From NCBI GenBank assembly GCA_017461585.1, contig JAFTYM010000011.1, positions 1 to 64,000 of the forward strand: a DNA stretch of 64,000 bases. Reading direction: 5' to 3'. Positions 8,862-17,780 of the stretch are shown one piece after another. The notes beneath the pieces are model-generated. The model was not told the DNA's origin. It saw only the letters and a program-made list of their open reading frames with translations, and did not search any database. The first letter of the stretch is position 1; each line of letters opens with the position of its first letter. A program made the position numbers and the translations under genes. Source of the stretch: Oscillospiraceae bacterium. Lineage in GTDB: Bacteria > Bacillota > Clostridia > Oscillospirales > Oscillospiraceae.

Positions 8862-9572
8862 TTATTTTATGGGTGATTTGCTTATCTTGGAGAATCTTCT
8901 GGGATAACCCGAAGGTGTTTCCTTGACCTTTTTAATGACCACTACCCTGTGTGTAACATCAGTACCCGGAATAGTGTAGTCATGGCAGGCTTCAAGCTCG
9001 CCGCCCAAGGTGGTAATAGCTTTTTTAGCCTCGTTTATCTCTTCATCGGAGTCTACACTCTTCATAGCAAAGAAATATCCGCCTGTCTTAACAAAGGGCA
9101 TACACAGCTCACAAAGGACATTAAGTCTTGCAACTGCACGGGAAACTGCACAGTCAAACTTTCCGCGCATTTCCTTTTCAAATGCTGCTTCTTCCGCTCT
9201 TGCGTGGATGCAGTTTACGCCTGTAAGACCTATATTATCGCAGGTCTCGCTTAAAAAGTTTATCCTTTTTTGCTGAGCGTCAAGCATTGTGAGATTTACC
9301 GTAGGCTCGGCAATCTTTACGGGAAGTCCCGGAAAACCTGCGCCGCTGCCAATATCGATAACTGACTCATTTTTAAAATCATGGTACTTGAAAAGTGCCA
9401 GACAATCGAGAAAGTGAAGAGTGTAAACCTCTTCTTCACCGGAAATTGCCGTTAAATTCATTACCTTGTTCTTTTCTTCAAGGAACTCAAAATAACGGCG
9501 AAATGCCGAAGCCGCCGTTTCGGGCAGCTCCAGCTTATAGTCAGGTATATATGTACCTATTAAATCCGCCAT
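8862..9572 (-). CDS. rsmG: 16S rRNA (guanine-N7) methyltransferase RsmG (GidB)
   Basis: SAM-dependent methyltransferase that modifies 16S rRNA near the 530 loop, 236 residues, the usual size. The SAM site is 'VIDIGSGAGFPGLPVKI' (about 70-86), with the downstream acidic 'MLDAQQKRINFL' and the conserved 'DCAVSRAVA' strand. The gene starts six bases after mscL ends, so it is cotranscribed with mscL and the par genes; gidB next to parAB is a classic origin neighbourhood. Confidence 0.95.
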   Translation of the reverse strand: MADLIGTYIPDYKLELPETAASAFRRYFEFLEEKNKVMNLTAISGEEEVYTLHFLDCLALFKYHDFKNESVIDIGSGAGFPGLPVKIAEPTVNLTMLDAQQKRINFLSETCDNIGLTGVNCIHARAEEAAFEKEMRGKFDCAVSRAVARLNVLCELCMPFVKTGGYFFAMKSVDSDEEINEAKKAITTLGGELEACHDYTIPGTDVTHRVVVIKKVKETPSGYPRRFSKISKSPIK

Positions 9573-9578
9573 ATCAGC

Positions 9579-10022
9579 TTATTCCTTGTTAGCACGAAGG
9601 AGATCACGAATCTCTGTGAGAAGAAGCTCTTCCTTAGTGGGCTCGGGAATGGGTTCCGGCTCGGGTTCGGGAGCGGGCTCTTCCTTCTTGCGATTAAGCT
9701 TATTCATCATCTTAACAATAACAAAGACGATAAGTGCAATAAGGATAAAGTCGATGATGGTTGAGATGAATGTGCCAATGCCCATTACAACAGCCTTGGA
9801 AATTTCTGCACCTGTTTCGTCAAGAACTGCAGGAACAAGAGTAATATTCAGCTGTGTGAGATCAATATCGCCGATGATCCAGCCGATAAAGGGCATGAAC
9901 ACGTCATTGACAAGGGATGTGGTTATCTTACCGAATGCTGTGGCGATGATAACACCGATGGCCATGTCAAGGACATTGCCGCGCATAATAAAATCGCGGA
10001 ACTCTTTTGCTATTTTTTTCAT
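9579..10022 (-). CDS. mscL: Large-conductance mechanosensitive channel MscL
   Basis: Pentameric membrane channel that opens under osmotic downshock, 147 residues. The start '[28 protein letters not shown]' is the amphipathic helix and first membrane helix; the second is '[20 protein letters not shown]' (about 89-108). A Pro-Glu repeat (about 115-130) links to a C-terminal helix '[12 protein letters not shown]', the cytoplasmic bundle. It lies between parB and rsmG with short gaps. Confidence 0.95.
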   Translation of the reverse strand: MKKIAKEFRDFIMRGNVLDMAIGVIIATAFGKITTSLVNDVFMPFIGWIIGDIDLTQLNITLVPAVLDETGAEISKAVVMGIGTFISTIIDFILIALIVFVIVKMMNKLNRKKEEPAPEPEPEPIPEPTKEELLLTEIRDLLRANKE

Positions 10023-10046
10023 AATGTCCTCCTAAATATATAAAAT

Positions 10047-10919
10047 TTATTTTTTGATTTTCAAAAGATTAAGTGCTTCGCAGAGCTTTTCAAAGTCGTC
10101 TTCATCGTAATACTCAAGCTCGATCTTACCTTTTTTCTCGCTGCCTGAAATTTTTACTTTTCTCTTCAGCTTATCGGAAAGCTGATTCTGAACATCTTCA
10201 AAATATATATTATTCTTTTTCTGCTTAGTCTGCTTTTTTCTGCCTTTGCCGCCTTTTTGCTGCATTTCCTTTACAAGCTGCTCTGTTTCTCTTACGGACA
10301 GTTTCTCTTTTACAACCGTTTCAGCAGCTTTTATCTGGTCTTCTTCATTTTCAAGGGCAAGTATAGCTCTTGCAGCACCCGGTGCGATCGCACCGTTTTC
10401 CAGCATATCCATAACTTCATCGGGCAAATTGAGAAGTCTTAACGCATTTGCAATAACCGGACGGGATTTACCTACACGCTTTGCTGTCTCTTCCTGGGTC
10501 ATGCCGTACTCTTCCATGAGAGTTTTGTAGCCTCTTGCTTCTTCAGCGGGATTAAGGTTCTCACGCTGCAGGTTTTCTACCAGCGCAAGCTCCATCGTTG
10601 TTTTGTCATCCGCTTCGATAATTCTCGCAGGAACCTCTTCAAGTCCTGCCATACGGGCAGCGCGCCATCTGCGCTCGCCGGCAATTATCTGATAATAACC
10701 GCCGTTTATCTCACGAACTGTAAGCGGCTGGATAATTCCATGCTCTGAAATAGAGTCACACAGTTCCTGAAGACCCTGTTCATCAAAATATTTTCTTGGC
10801 TGCTGGGATCTGGGTTCTACCTTCGAAATGGGAAGATATTCAAAATCGGTAGGCTCTTTTTCAATCAGTTCTTCTCCGAACAGAGCTCCAAGACCCATTC
10901 CAAGTCCTTTTCCTGCCAT
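10047..10919 (-). CDS. parB: Chromosome partitioning protein ParB (Spo0J)
   Basis: CTP-dependent DNA clamp that loads at parS, 290 residues. The N terminus '[17 protein letters not shown]' includes the ParA-stimulating tail. The ParB/Srx CTPase fold carries 'GERRWRAAR' (about 80-88) and 'ENLQREN'. A helix-turn-helix (about 130-165, '[24 protein letters not shown]') reads parS, and a basic linker leads to the C-terminal dimerisation domain. Two cognate parS sites flank the cluster. A single ParB-family gene is present, with no noc paralogue in the window. Confidence 0.96.
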   Translation of the reverse strand: MAGKGLGMGLGALFGEELIEKEPTDFEYLPISKVEPRSQQPRKYFDEQGLQELCDSISEHGIIQPLTVREINGGYYQIIAGERRWRAARMAGLEEVPARIIEADDKTTMELALVENLQRENLNPAEEARGYKTLMEEYGMTQEETAKRVGKSRPVIANALRLLNLPDEVMDMLENGAIAPGAARAILALENEEDQIKAAETVVKEKLSVRETEQLVKEMQQKGGKGRKKQTKQKKNNIYFEDVQNQLSDKLKRKVKISGSEKKGKIELEYYDEDDFEKLCEALNLLKIKK

Positions 10920-11015
10920 TATTCTTTTCCTTTCTTAGTCTGAGAAATATGATCCGAACACGCCTGATATTGTGTCTGATCGGCTCAGCCTTTATTTCAT
11001 TCATTGATAGGGATA

Positions 11016-11774
11016 CTATTTATCTCTGCTTATAACTTCAGCTGCAAGCTCAGTATAGGCTTTAGAGCCTTTTGATGATCTGTCATATACCACAGCAGGC
11101 TTGCCGTGGCTCGGAGCCTCGGAAAGTCTTACATTTCGGGGTATAACTACATTATATACCTTACTCTTAAAATACTTTTTAACTTCCGCCGCTACCTGTG
11201 CCGAGAAGTTTGTTCTTGAATCGTACATTGTAAGCAGAACGCCCTCAATATCAATTTTTGTGTTGAGTCGCTTCTTTACCATTTTTACCGTCGTCATGAG
11301 ATCCGAAAGACCTTCAAGAGCAAAATATTCGCATTGAACGGGAATAAACACGGAATCACAGGCACAGAGAGCATTAAGCGTCAGCATTTCAAGTGATGGC
11401 GGACAATCAATATATATGTAATCATACTCATCGCGCACAGCTTCAAGAGCATTCTTTAATATAAACTCTCTGTTTTCCATAGCAACAAGTTCAATACCTG
11501 CACCTGCAAGAACTTTGTTTGAAGGGAGTACATCTCCGTACTTTGTACTTACAACAGCACTTTTAGCAGATACGCCGCCTATAAGCACATTATAAATGCT
11601 GAATTTGACGTGATTCTTATCAACACCCATGCCTGATGTGCAGTTTCCCTGAGGGTCCATGTCACACAAAAGCACCTTTTTACCTGCCTGGGTAAGGGCA
11701 CAGCAGAGATTTATACAGGTGGTAGTCTTACCGACGCCGCCTTTTTGGTTGGTTATGGCTATAATTTTTCCCAT
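11016..11774 (-). CDS. parA: Chromosome partitioning ATPase ParA (Soj)
   Basis: Deviant-Walker ATPase that works with ParB in origin segregation and, in Bacillus, in controlling DnaA. It is 252 residues from ATG 11774, which directly follows AAGGAGG; a longer in-frame start ten codons upstream lacks such a site and lies in the leader. Deviant Walker A 'KGGVGKTTT' is near residues 10-18, followed by 'LLCDMDPQGN' and 'YIDCPPSL'. It has its own sigma-A promoter (11803-11830) and begins the leftward par operon. Confidence 0.96.
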   Translation of the reverse strand: MGKIIAITNQKGGVGKTTTCINLCCALTQAGKKVLLCDMDPQGNCTSGMGVDKNHVKFSIYNVLIGGVSAKSAVVSTKYGDVLPSNKVLAGAGIELVAMENREFILKNALEAVRDEYDYIYIDCPPSLEMLTLNALCACDSVFIPVQCEYFALEGLSDLMTTVKMVKKRLNTKIDIEGVLLTMYDSRTNFSAQVAAEVKKYFKSKVYNVVIPRNVRLSEAPSHGKPAVVYDRSSKGSKAYTELAAEVISRDK

Positions 11775-11802
11775 TGTACCCTCCTTAATGTTTCTGAAAC
11801 TC

Positions 11803-11830
11803 ATTATATCATATTGATTTTCGTTTTCAA
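11803..11830 (-). promoter_or_regulatory. Sigma-A promoter of the parA-parB-mscL-rsmG operon
   Basis: Minus strand: -35 TTGAAA at 11825-11830, a 16-base spacer and -10 TATAAT at 11803-11808. It lies about 30 bases before the chosen parA start. Confidence 0.75.
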
Positions 11831-11850
11831 TGTGTAATTATAAATAAAAA

Positions 11851-11876
11851 AACAATGTGAAAAACATCACATTGTT
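11851..11876 (-). terminator. Terminator of gpr, overlapping parS site 2
   Basis: Stem AACAATGTGA / TCACATTGTT with a six-base loop, followed on the minus strand by TTTTTTTATTT. It ends the leftward gpr transcript. Its upstream arm (11867-11876) shares four bases with the parS palindrome at 11873-11888. Confidence 0.85.
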
Positions 11877-11888
11877 TCACGTGAAACA
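11873..11888. promoter_or_regulatory. parS centromere site 2
   Basis: TGTTTCACGTGAAACA, identical to site 1 and a perfect parS palindrome. It lies between gpr and parA, about 3 kb from site 1, so the two sites bracket the rsmG-mscL-parB-parA cluster. Confidence 0.95.
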
Positions 11889-11911
11889 TTTTAATAATTT
11901 AAATCGATAAA

Positions 11912-12796
11912 TCAGCTTAAAAACATATCAACATCGCCAACTGTAATATCATGGAGCGAAAGGTTTATCCCATATCCTATGACTTTTGCCATATCCCTAA
12001 TGTTTTCATCTATATCTCGTGGTGTTACGATTAAATCTCCACCATATTTTGACAAATCAGTATTTTTGAAACCTGCCTCTGCAGCAATATCGTGTGCCAA
12101 TGTACCTGCATAAACCACTGTGGGCACACCAATGGAAACAACAGGAACTCCCATTGTTTCACGGTTTATGGCATTTCTGTGATTGCCTACGCCGGAGCCG
12201 GGAATTATTCCCGTATCTGAAATCTGTATGGTTCTGCATAATCTGTCTAAGCTGCGGGAAGCAAGAGCATCAATAACTACAATTGCAGAAATGTCTTTAT
12301 CTGCTGCAACAGCCTTTATTATCTCATCTGTTTCGAGACCCGTTGTCGCCAGCACACCGGGCGCAATAGCCGCAACAGGGCGCATTGAGCCGAAGTGTTC
12401 AGGAACACGCTCTACCAAATGTCTTGTTACCATTGTATTTTTTACTGCGAAAGGTCCCAATGCATCTGCTGTTATAGCAGAGTTTCCCAAACCTGCGACC
12501 AAAACAGACCCGTCTTTTTTATTTAAAATACTTTCCAGAATATCTCTCAAAATAAAACATGCTTCTTCAAAGGAGTTTTTGTCACGCGTCAAAAACGGCT
12601 CAATTTCAAATGTCACATACTTTCCAATAGGTTTTCCGATGGCTTTTGCTCCTTTTTCATCTGATATTTCAACTGTTGTAATATCAAAACCCTTAATATT
12701 TATTTCCTTTGAAATTACTCCGGAAATTGATTTAGAATCTGATTTACTGAAAAAAATTTCTTTTGCCTCAAGGGCAAGATCTGTGCGAATTTCCAT
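11912..12796 (-). CDS. gpr: GPR endopeptidase, spore SASP-degrading protease
   Basis: Germination protease that cleaves small acid-soluble spore proteins early in outgrowth, 294 residues. The N terminus keeps 'RTDLALEA', the self-processing region of the zymogen. Family blocks seen include 'VAGLGNSAITADALGP' (about 101-116), 'VVIDALASRS' and 'IPGSGVGNHR'. In the family it is made in the forespore as a zymogen. The ATG follows TTAGGAG. A possible sigma-G/F box is noted upstream. It is transcribed leftward, divergently from rpsT. Confidence 0.95.
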   Translation of the reverse strand: MEIRTDLALEAKEIFFSKSDSKSISGVISKEINIKGFDITTVEISDEKGAKAIGKPIGKYVTFEIEPFLTRDKNSFEEACFILRDILESILNKKDGSVLVAGLGNSAITADALGPFAVKNTMVTRHLVERVPEHFGSMRPVAAIAPGVLATTGLETDEIIKAVAADKDISAIVVIDALASRSLDRLCRTIQISDTGIIPGSGVGNHRNAINRETMGVPVVSIGVPTVVYAGTLAHDIAAEAGFKNTDLSKYGGDLIVTPRDIDENIRDMAKVIGYGINLSLHDITVGDVDMFLS

Positions 12797-12818
12797 TTTC
12801 TTTGCTCCTAAAACAATA

Positions 12819-12846
12819 TAAATTGTTATCTTTATTTAAATTATTC
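12819..12846 (-). promoter_or_regulatory. Possible forespore (sigma-G/F type) promoter of gpr
   Basis: Minus strand: GAATA at 12842-12846, a 16-base spacer and CAATTTA at 12819-12825. This resembles the sigma-G/F pattern (GNATR, then CATNNTA) with one mismatch. AT-rich DNA gives chance matches, so support is weak and rests partly on what gpr is known to need. Confidence 0.3.
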
Positions 12847-12895
12847 ACTATATTTAGTGATGTATACATTTTTAATGTTTTTTTCAAAAAAACCC

Positions 12896-12924
12896 TTGAT
12901 TTTTCTTGATTTCCGTGGTATCAT
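12896..12924 (+). promoter_or_regulatory. Sigma-A promoter of rpsT
   Basis: TTGATT at 12896-12901, a 17-base spacer and TATCAT at 12919-12924, about 50 bases before the rpsT start. Confidence 0.65.
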
Positions 12925-12973
12925 TATCATCCGCACGGAAGTGTGACTTTATAGGAGGAGGTGGCTAAGAGTT

Positions 12974-13237
12974 ATGCCCAACATTAAATCCGCAGAAAAG
13001 AGAGTTCTCATCGCAAGAGAGCGCAATGCAAGAAACAAGGTTGAGAAGACAAAGCTTAAGAACGCAATGAAGAAGTTCGACGCAGCAGTTGCAGAGGGCA
13101 ATCGCGAAACAGCTGAAGGCGCCTATAAAGTTGCTGTTAAGACTGTTGATCACGCAGCATCCAAGGGTATTATCCACAAGAACAACGCTGCACACAAGAA
13201 GAGCAGCATGACAAAGAAGCTCAACGCAATCGGCTAA
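12974..13237 (+). CDS. rpsT: 30S ribosomal protein bS20
   Basis: Primary 16S rRNA-binding protein of the small subunit, 87 residues. The typical start 'MPNIKSAEKR' and very basic helical body (Lys/Arg/Ala rich) identify it. GGAGGAGG lies upstream with rather long spacing (about 12 bases). It is a single-gene unit with its own promoter and a strong terminator, the first rightward gene beside the origin. Codons are biased to AAG/AAC as in highly expressed genes. Confidence 0.95.
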   Translation: MPNIKSAEKRVLIARERNARNKVEKTKLKNAMKKFDAAVAEGNRETAEGAYKVAVKTVDHAASKGIIHKNNAAHKKSSMTKKLNAIG

Positions 13238-13257
13238 GCTTTTTTAATATCGTTTTT

Positions 13258-13283
13258 AACGCAGAGGAATTATCCTCTGCGTT
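13258..13283 (+). terminator. Rho-independent terminator of rpsT
   Basis: Stem AACGCAGAGGA / TCCTCTGCGTT with loop ATTA, followed by TTTATTTTTTG. Confidence 0.9.
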
Positions 13284-13353
13284 TTATTTTTTGTCATTTC
13301 ATAATGTAATAAAAATATATTTCTTATTTATATATGTATATGCCTTATTTTCC

Positions 13354-13382
13354 TTGCATTTAGAGTTCAAATTTGGTAATAT
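13354..13382 (+). promoter_or_regulatory. Sigma-A promoter of dnaA
   Basis: TTGCAT at 13354-13359, a 17-base spacer and TAATAT at 13377-13382, about 55 bases before dnaA, in AT-rich DNA. No perfect DnaA box was seen in this gap (13284-13436). Confidence 0.7.
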
Positions 13383-13436
13383 GATAAGTACGCGAAATGT
13401 CTAAAAAATTAGGTTGATCCTGAAAGGGTTTTGATT

Positions 13437-14744
13437 ATGAATTCAGCAAAAGATATATGGGATCGAGTGCTGGAAATGCTTAAAGCAGATTTGACATCAA
13501 CCGCTATTGACACTTGGTTCAATGATTGTACGGCAATAGATGTCAGTGATAACAAACTGGTGCTCAGTACACCCACTTCATTCAAAAAAGGCATAATTGA
13601 AAGCAGATATGCGCCCATAATTAAAAGCATTCTTTTTGAAATATTTTCCGGCGACTTTGATGTTGTAGTTCTCACAGACAACGAAGCTGAGATATATTCC
13701 AGACCGAAAACAGAAAATGATGACTCTATCTATGATGTCTTCACCTTTGAACACTTTGTTGTAGGTAAGTCAAACAACATGGCACATGCCGCAGCTAAAG
13801 CAGTTGCCGAGGGAAACACAAGACAGTACAATCCCCTTTTCATATACGGCAACTCAGGTCTCGGAAAAACTCATCTTCTCCACGCTATAAGACTTCGTGT
13901 TCGTGAAAGACATCCTGAATACAATATCGTCTATGTTAAAGGTGATGACTTTATAACAGAGCTTATTGCCGCAATTTCCACAGGCAAAACTCTAGCTTTT
14001 AAAGAGAAATACCGTCATGCAGACCTTTTCCTTATGGACGACGTTCAGTTTATTGCCGGCAAAGAGCAGACACAGGAAGAGTTCTTCCACACATTCAATG
14101 CTCTCTATGAGTTTAATAAACAGATTGTATTTACATCTGACCGTCCCCCTTCTGAAATTTCCCGTCTTGAGGACAGACTTAAAACAAGATTTGAGTCCGG
14201 TCTTATAGTTGACATCCAGCCGCCGGATTATGAAACAAGAATGGCAATCATAAGAAATAAGGCAACTCAACTGGGAACAATAATTGAAGACGACATTTCA
14301 GACTACATTGCCAAAAATATCACGGCAAACGTACGTCAGATAGAGGGCGCTGTTAAAAAGCTCAAAGCATATCAGGATCTTATGGGTGAAAAGCTTACCA
14401 TCACTGATGTTGCTAAAATTCTTGAGGACTTCTACAGAGACAGCATTGAAGCTCCCACTCCCGATCTTATCATCGAAGAGACAGCAAAGTTCTACAATCT
14501 TTCAGTTGACGATCTTAAAGGACAGAGCAGAACAAGGAACATTGCAAACGCACGTCAGATAGCAATGTACATAATCAGACGCCTTACAAACTTTGCTCTC
14601 GTTGAGATCGGCGATATCTTTAACGGCAGAGACCACTCTACTGTTTTATCTTCCATCCGCAAGGTAGAAGATAGTATTTCAGACAACAAAGAGTTTTCTC
14701 AGACAATCAAAGATATTATCAGTAATATAAATTCCAAAAACTGA
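13437..14744 (+). CDS. dnaA: Chromosomal replication initiator DnaA
   Basis: Initiator AAA+ ATPase, 435 residues from ATG 13437, eight bases after AAAGGG; a TTG two codons upstream is an alternative. Domain I is at the N terminus ('IWDRVLEMLKADLTSTAIDTWF'), a short linker follows, then domain III with Walker A 'GNSGLGKTHLLHA' and Walker B 'DLFLMDDVQFI', and the C-terminal DNA-binding domain with the signature 'GRDHSTVLSSIRKVE'. It opens the conserved dnaA-dnaN-recF-gyrB-gyrA block; the gap after it carries DnaA boxes. Confidence 0.97.
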   Translation: MNSAKDIWDRVLEMLKADLTSTAIDTWFNDCTAIDVSDNKLVLSTPTSFKKGIIESRYAPIIKSILFEIFSGDFDVVVLTDNEAEIYSRPKTENDDSIYDVFTFEHFVVGKSNNMAHAAAKAVAEGNTRQYNPLFIYGNSGLGKTHLLHAIRLRVRERHPEYNIVYVKGDDFITELIAAISTGKTLAFKEKYRHADLFLMDDVQFIAGKEQTQEEFFHTFNALYEFNKQIVFTSDRPPSEISRLEDRLKTRFESGLIVDIQPPDYETRMAIIRNKATQLGTIIEDDISDYIAKNITANVRQIEGAVKKLKAYQDLMGEKLTITDVAKILEDFYRDSIEAPTPDLIIEETAKFYNLSVDDLKGQSRTRNIANARQIAMYIIRRLTNFALVEIGDIFNGRDHSTVLSSIRKVEDSISDNKEFSQTIKDIISNINSKN

Positions 14745-15000
14745 TTTTCAACATTTATTGTTAAAAGTTTGTTGAAACATGTTTAAAACATTACTTATCC
14801 ACATGAAGATGGTAATTTTCCAAATGATTTCCACACCTCAAATGGAAAACTCACATCTCTCAAACCATTGATTTTTCTCGCTTTTTTTAAACTTTCAACA
14901 ATCCACATCACTACTACAACAACAGCTAAAATAATAATTATATGTTTTATATATATAATTATTCCGCTGAAATCTATTTTCATTATAATCGGAGGCTATT
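14745..15000. other. Candidate chromosomal origin (oriC) between dnaA and dnaN
   Basis: A 256-base gap with no gene. It has a perfect DnaA box TTATCCACA at 14795-14803 and two weaker ones at 14827-14835 (ATTTCCACA) and 14899-14907 (CAATCCACA), all in the same orientation. An AT-rich run at about 14929-14963, made of TAATAATTATATG and TATATATAATTA tracts, could be the unwinding element. In Firmicutes oriC lies beside dnaA; gene polarity and the nearby parS sites agree. Confidence 0.75.
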
Positions 15001-16119
15001 ATGAAGTTTACTTGCGAAAAATATCTTTTACAGAACGCTGTAAGTACAGCATCTCGTGCAGCAGCAGTAAAAAGTGCTGTTGCAGCTCTCGAAGGACTTT
15101 TAATTGAAGCTAATGACAACAAAATCACAATCTCCGGTTATGATCTTAAAACCGGAATTACAACAGGTTTTTCCGCAGATGTTCAGGAAAACGGCCGTAT
15201 AGTTTTAAATTCCAGACTTTTCGGCGATATTATTAGAAAGATGCCCGGTGATATTATCACAATCTCAGTTGCCGATAATCTTATGACTAAAATAAGCAGC
15301 GGCGTCAGTGAATTTGAAATTATGGCAACTCCTTCCGATGATTATCCTGAGCTGCCCTCTGTTGACTCCACAAATTCTATGGTCATCAATCAGAAGACAC
15401 TTAAGAGCATGATATCTCAGACTTGCTTTGCTGTAAGTGAAAACGAGGCAAGACCTATCCACACAGGTGCTCTTTTTGAGGTTGAAAGTGAAACACTTAC
15501 AATGGTAGCAGTTGACGGTTACCGTCTCGCTCTTAGAAAAGAATCTTTTGAAGAAGCAGTTGAAGAGGAATACAGCTTTGTTGTTCCCGGTTCTGCTCTT
15601 AATGAGGTTGAAAAGATCCTTGTAGATTCTGAAGAGACAGTTACCGTAAACTTAGGCAGCAAGCACATTTTATTTAAGATAGGTGACACAACTCTCATCT
15701 CAAGAAGACTTGAGGGTGAGTTCTTAAACTACAAAAAATCCATTCCCATGACGGGTAAGTTTGATATCAAGGCTGACAGAAAAACAGTTATGACTTCTGT
15801 AGAGCGTGTATCTCTTATCATCAGCGATAAGCTGAAGAGCCCTGTAAGATGTAAGTTTGAAGACGGTATTCTGAATCTCCTTTCCGTAACTCCTCTTGGT
15901 CGAGCAAGCGACGAATGTGTAGTTGAAGGAAGTGCAGATGGACTTGAGATAGGCTTTAACAACAAGTATCTCCTTGATGCTCTCAAGGCAGCTCCTGCTG
16001 ATGAGATTATCATGCGTCTTTCCACAGGTGTTACACCTTGTCTTATTCTTCCTGCAGACGGCGGAGATAACTTCCTGTATATGGTACTTCCTGTGAGGTT
16101 GAAGACCAATGAAGGTTAA
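15001..16119 (+). CDS. dnaN: DNA polymerase III beta sliding clamp
   Basis: Ring-forming processivity clamp, 372 residues, three repeated clamp domains. The N terminus 'MKFTCEKYLLQNAVSTASRA' and the C-terminal 'LPADGGDNFLYMVLPVRL' are typical; the last strand includes the peptide-binding pocket. ATG follows GGAGG. It overlaps the next gene by 11 bases and lies directly after the origin gap. Confidence 0.96.
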   Translation: MKFTCEKYLLQNAVSTASRAAAVKSAVAALEGLLIEANDNKITISGYDLKTGITTGFSADVQENGRIVLNSRLFGDIIRKMPGDIITISVADNLMTKISSGVSEFEIMATPSDDYPELPSVDSTNSMVINQKTLKSMISQTCFAVSENEARPIHTGALFEVESETLTMVAVDGYRLALRKESFEEAVEEEYSFVVPGSALNEVEKILVDSEETVTVNLGSKHILFKIGDTTLISRRLEGEFLNYKKSIPMTGKFDIKADRKTVMTSVERVSLIISDKLKSPVRCKFEDGILNLLSVTPLGRASDECVVEGSADGLEIGFNNKYLLDALKAAPADEIIMRLSTGVTPCLILPADGGDNFLYMVLPVRLKTNEG

Positions 16120-16375
16120 AGTTAAGAAGGTCAAAGGACCTAAAATAGAAGTTGTTGACATCCGCGAAGATTTTATCAAGCTGGATTCTCTGCTTAAATT
16201 CTCAATGGTTGCGGAAACAGGCGGCGAAGCAAAGCTTATGATTCTTGACGGAGAAATAACCGTCAACGGCGAAGTTTGTACCCAGAGAGGTAAAAAAATT
16301 AAACCCGGTGATATCGTAAAATATCCCGGCGGCGCAATGACAGTTCGTCAGAGTGCGGAGGATTTACTCGTATGA
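16109..16375 (+). CDS. yaaA: S4-domain RNA-binding protein (YaaA/RlbA type)
   Basis: Small protein of 88 residues with an S4-like fold ('IKLDSLLKFSMVAETGGEAKLMILDGEITVNGEVCTQRGKKI', about 24-66). The family sits between dnaN and recF in most Firmicutes and is proposed to act in ribosome assembly. The start is inside dnaN and the stop overlaps recF (ATGA type), so the three genes are coupled. Confidence 0.9.
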   Translation: MKVKVKKVKGPKIEVVDIREDFIKLDSLLKFSMVAETGGEAKLMILDGEITVNGEVCTQRGKKIKPGDIVKYPGGAMTVRQSAEDLLV

Positions 16376-17472
16376 TCGTTGAAAGGCTGAAAATAGAGGG
16401 TTTTCGCAATTATAAATCTTCGGAAGCTCTTTTTTCAGACAATATAAACGTAATAATCGGCGGCAACGCTCAGGGAAAAACCAATCTTATTGAAGCCGTT
16501 TACTATCTTACCTGCGGAAGGTCATTTCGTGCACGAAGCGATAAAGAGCTTATAAACTTTGACTGTGATGGGGCTAAAATAGAGGCACAGATTTTTTCCG
16601 GTGAGAGAAGTCAGACTATAACTGCTGAGCTTTCTAAGCTTCGCAAAAAGCGGCTCATTGTAAACGGAAGTAAGCTGAAAACTGCCTCGGAGCTGTCAGG
16701 CAGGCTTACGGCTGTGCTGTTTTGTCCTGATGATCTCACAATAATCAGATCGTCGTCTATGTACAGGCGCAGATTAATGGATAATTGTCTTTCCCAGCTG
16801 CGTCCCAAATATGCAGCAGCACTTTCTGAATATCGCCGGCTTTATGAGCAGAAATCACGCATTTTAAAGGATAAAGATCCTTCAATGGCTGTGATTTTGG
16901 ATGAATACAGCCAGCGAATGTGTGAGGTTAGTGCTGTCCTTATCTCATTCAGAGCTAAATTTGCTAAAATTTTGGCGGAAAAGGCAAAAGAGATCCATCG
17001 GGAATTTTCAGGCGGAAACGAGGAGCTTGATATCTTCTATAAAACCGTCAAAACGATCGACGATCCTATGAAAAAGCCGTCGGAGCTGATGCCGTGTCTT
17101 TTGGAGCATCAGCTTTCACACAGACAGGCGGAGATAGATTCCTGCCGTTGTCTGTCGGGAGCTCATAAGGACGATCTTGAGATTTTTATAAACGGCACAG
17201 ATGCCAAGTCCTTTGCGTCTCAAGGACAGACAAGAACTGCAGCAATATCTCTCAAAATGGCAGAACGAGAGATCCATTTTGAGGACAGAGGCGAATATCC
17301 TGTTCTGCTTTTAGACGATGTTTTGTCGGAGCTGGATGCAAAACGGCAGGATTTTATACTTAACAGAATATCTTCGGGACAGGTTTTAATAACCTGCTGC
17401 GAAGATCAGAGCATTTCCGCAAAAACAGGCGGAAAGCTTATAACAATAGACAGCGGAAAAGTTTTAGGGTGA
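16372..17472 (+). CDS. recF: DNA replication and repair protein RecF
   Basis: SMC/ABC-type ATPase that helps load RecA at gaps, 366 residues. Walker A is 'GGNAQGKTNLIEAVYYL' (about 31-47); the signature-type region is 'SQGQTRTAAISLKMA' and Walker B 'PVLLLDDVLSELD'. It begins in a four-base overlap with yaaA, in the order typical of Firmicute origins. Confidence 0.95.
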   Translation: MIVERLKIEGFRNYKSSEALFSDNINVIIGGNAQGKTNLIEAVYYLTCGRSFRARSDKELINFDCDGAKIEAQIFSGERSQTITAELSKLRKKRLIVNGSKLKTASELSGRLTAVLFCPDDLTIIRSSSMYRRRLMDNCLSQLRPKYAAALSEYRRLYEQKSRILKDKDPSMAVILDEYSQRMCEVSAVLISFRAKFAKILAEKAKEIHREFSGGNEELDIFYKTVKTIDDPMKKPSELMPCLLEHQLSHRQAEIDSCRCLSGAHKDDLEIFINGTDAKSFASQGQTRTAAISLKMAEREIHFEDRGEYPVLLLDDVLSELDAKRQDFILNRISSGQVLITCCEDQSISAKTGGKLITIDSGKVLG

Positions 17473-17478
17473 TATATT

Positions 17479-17742
17479 TTGTATCTTCATTTAGGACAGA
17501 ATACCGTTATTCAAAAAAAAGCGGTTATCGGTATTTTTGATATGGACAACACAACGAGCTCCCATATTACCCGTAAGTTTCTTAATAATATGGAAAAAAT
17601 GGGACGTATCGTGAATATTGCCGAGGACATTCCAAAAACCTTCGTTCTTTGTGACGATATGGGTAAAATTACAGTTTATTTATCACAGCTCTCTTCACAG
17701 ACACTTTTGAAGAGAAGCACTTCCATGTCCCTGGAAGGATAA
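17479..17742 (+). CDS. remB: DUF370 protein, RemB/YaaB family
   Basis: Small protein of 87 residues starting at TTG six bases after recF ends. It has the DUF370 pattern 'MYLHLGQNTVIQKKAVIGIFDMDNTT' at the N terminus. In Bacillus the yaaB gene occupies this position between recF and gyrB, and its product influences extracellular-matrix gene expression; function here is unknown. Confidence 0.85.
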   Translation: MYLHLGQNTVIQKKAVIGIFDMDNTTSSHITRKFLNNMEKMGRIVNIAEDIPKTFVLCDDMGKITVYLSQLSSQTLLKRSTSMSLEG

Positions 17743-17780
17743 TTACAGAATACAGATTTTGACAGTTAGGGGTTATATTG

